6,666 nucleotides of DNA from Promethearchaeota archaeon (lineage in GTDB: Archaea > Asgardarchaeota > Lokiarchaeia > Sigynarchaeales > SOKP01). Below, one piece after another: positions 6,214-6,666 of the stretch. The DNA is taken from positions 1 to 6,666 of the forward strand of contig JAHLWJ010000249.1 in NCBI GenBank assembly GCA_019057975.1. Direction: 5' to 3'. Under the pieces are notes generated by a model. That model saw only the letters and a program-made list of their open reading frames with translations, was not told where the DNA came from and did no database searches. The position numbers were made by a program, and so were the translations under genes. Position 1 is the first letter of the stretch. Each line of letters starts with the position of its first letter.

Positions 6214-6591
6214 TCACTTATTTCCTTTCCAGGTGTGCTTTGGTCCAGGCCTGATATCAAGATGTAAGAAATTTTTCTTTTCATAATACCCAATACCATT
6301 AAATCCCATTTCATGAGCATAAAGAAGAAGATCATAAAGCAAAAAATCGCCTGCGTGAATATCTACCGCCATACCCAGGAGATGATAAGAACCGGAAACT
6401 CCCCCGACCCTATGATTTTCTTCTTTACACCGGTAACCGGAATTGATATATATTGGCCTATTTATAACCATTCTTAAATGATTCAGTCTGGCCAAAAAAT
6501 CCGGAAACAACATAACCCGCCTGCAGCAGGGGCAGTCAAACTCATACAAAGAAAAATATTCAGTTAATTCTATATCATTAATTATATCCAT
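6214..6591 (-). CDS. M15_3-type zinc peptidase, endolysin or D-Ala-D-Ala carboxypeptidase-like
   Basis: The 125 residues make up a single compact peptidase domain. INSGYRC (49-55) and VGGVSGSYHLLGMAVDI (62-78) hold the first two zinc ligands, H70 and D77. FLHLDIRP (108-115) holds the third, H110. C20, C22 and C23 sit in the cysteine-rich N-terminal patch common in this family. The enzyme should cut peptide bonds in peptidoglycan stems or cross-links. No signal peptide is present, so a phage-type endolysin needing a holin fits better than a secreted housekeeping enzyme. The ATG at 6591 lies three bases after the stop of the upstream frame, with no clear ribosome site of its own, suggesting translational coupling. 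The stop is one base from the YvrJ-like start. Confidence 0.88.
   Translation of the reverse strand: MDIINDIELTEYFSLYEFDCPCCRRVMLFPDFLARLNHLRMVINRPIYINSGYRCKEENHRVGGVSGSYHLLGMAVDIHAGDFLLYDLLLYAHEMGFNGIGYYEKKNFLHLDIRPGPKHTWKGNK
6223..6228 (-). promoter_or_regulatory. Ribosome binding site deciding the YvrJ-like start
   Basis: AAAGGA lies inside the last codons of the peptidase gene, ten bases before TTG at 6212. It is the main reason for choosing this start over the longer overlapping frame. Confidence 0.55.
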
Positions 6592-6594
6592 AAT

Positions 6595-6666
6595 TTATTT
6601 ATATCTTAAGATCCTGCCGTTCCTTACTACATCCGGCATAGCCTTATATATAATTTCGTTCACCTC
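6595..6666 (-). CDS. C-terminal end of an upstream gene (partial)
   Basis: A frame open at the right edge runs 23 codons to TAA at 6597-6595 and ends MPDVVRNGRILRYK. The next gene's ATG follows after three bases, so it is probably the preceding member of the same operon. Too little is seen to name it. The frame could instead be a very short leader starting at GTG 6663 or ATG 6639. Confidence 0.5.
   Translation of the reverse strand, partial: EVNEIIYKAMPDVVRNGRILRYK

Noticed and set aside
6213..6335. Long N-terminal extension of the YvrJ-like frame
   Set aside because: It would overlap the peptidase by over 120 bases, and its hydrophobic, methionine-rich start does not resemble the family. 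A TTG with a ribosome site at 6212 fits better.

Overview
This is an AT-rich window in which every supportable gene lies on the minus strand. It looks like accessory DNA from a bacterial chromosome. A small YvrJ-like membrane protein next to an M15 peptidase, and a GAAC-N4-GTTC palindrome of the Gram-positive LexA type, hint at a Firmicutes (Clostridia-like) or related host. That placement is inference, and no rRNA, tRNA or housekeeping gene is present to confirm it.

Layout, following transcription from right to left. (1) 6009-6666: the tail of an unknown gene, an M15_3-type zinc peptidase and a 67-residue YvrJ-like membrane protein, closely packed. This resembles a phage-derived or phage-like lysis pair. 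(2) 5639-6008: 370 bases with no gene. It holds a good -35/-10 promoter pair facing left, a perfect 12-base palindrome just downstream of it, and an AT palindrome. (3) About 3440-5638: what I read as a short integron gene-cassette array with no visible integrase. An attI-like junction (AAACAA then GTTAGGC) precedes a TIGR00027/LCM-family methyltransferase. A folded attC-like site then precedes a DUF4365 nuclease-like protein. A weaker attC-like site then precedes an unknown 280-residue protein. (4) 2515-2576: two hairpins behind the last of these genes, at least one a likely intrinsic terminator. (5) 1-2360: a very long gene running off the left edge. It encodes two N-terminal membrane segments, a few ordinary TPRs, and at least 11 copies of a 47-residue TPR-like unit held in an exact 141-base register.

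How the parts may work together: the promoter at 5671-5698 is placed to drive the methyltransferase, DUF4365 and orphan genes as one leftward unit, as an integron promoter drives its cassettes. The DUF4365 protein has the D...QxK pattern of a restriction-like nuclease, so a defence role is possible but unproven. The TPR gene has its own ribosome binding site beyond the terminator and is probably separate. It is probably anchored in the membrane, and its repeat array shows recent duplications and small insertions.
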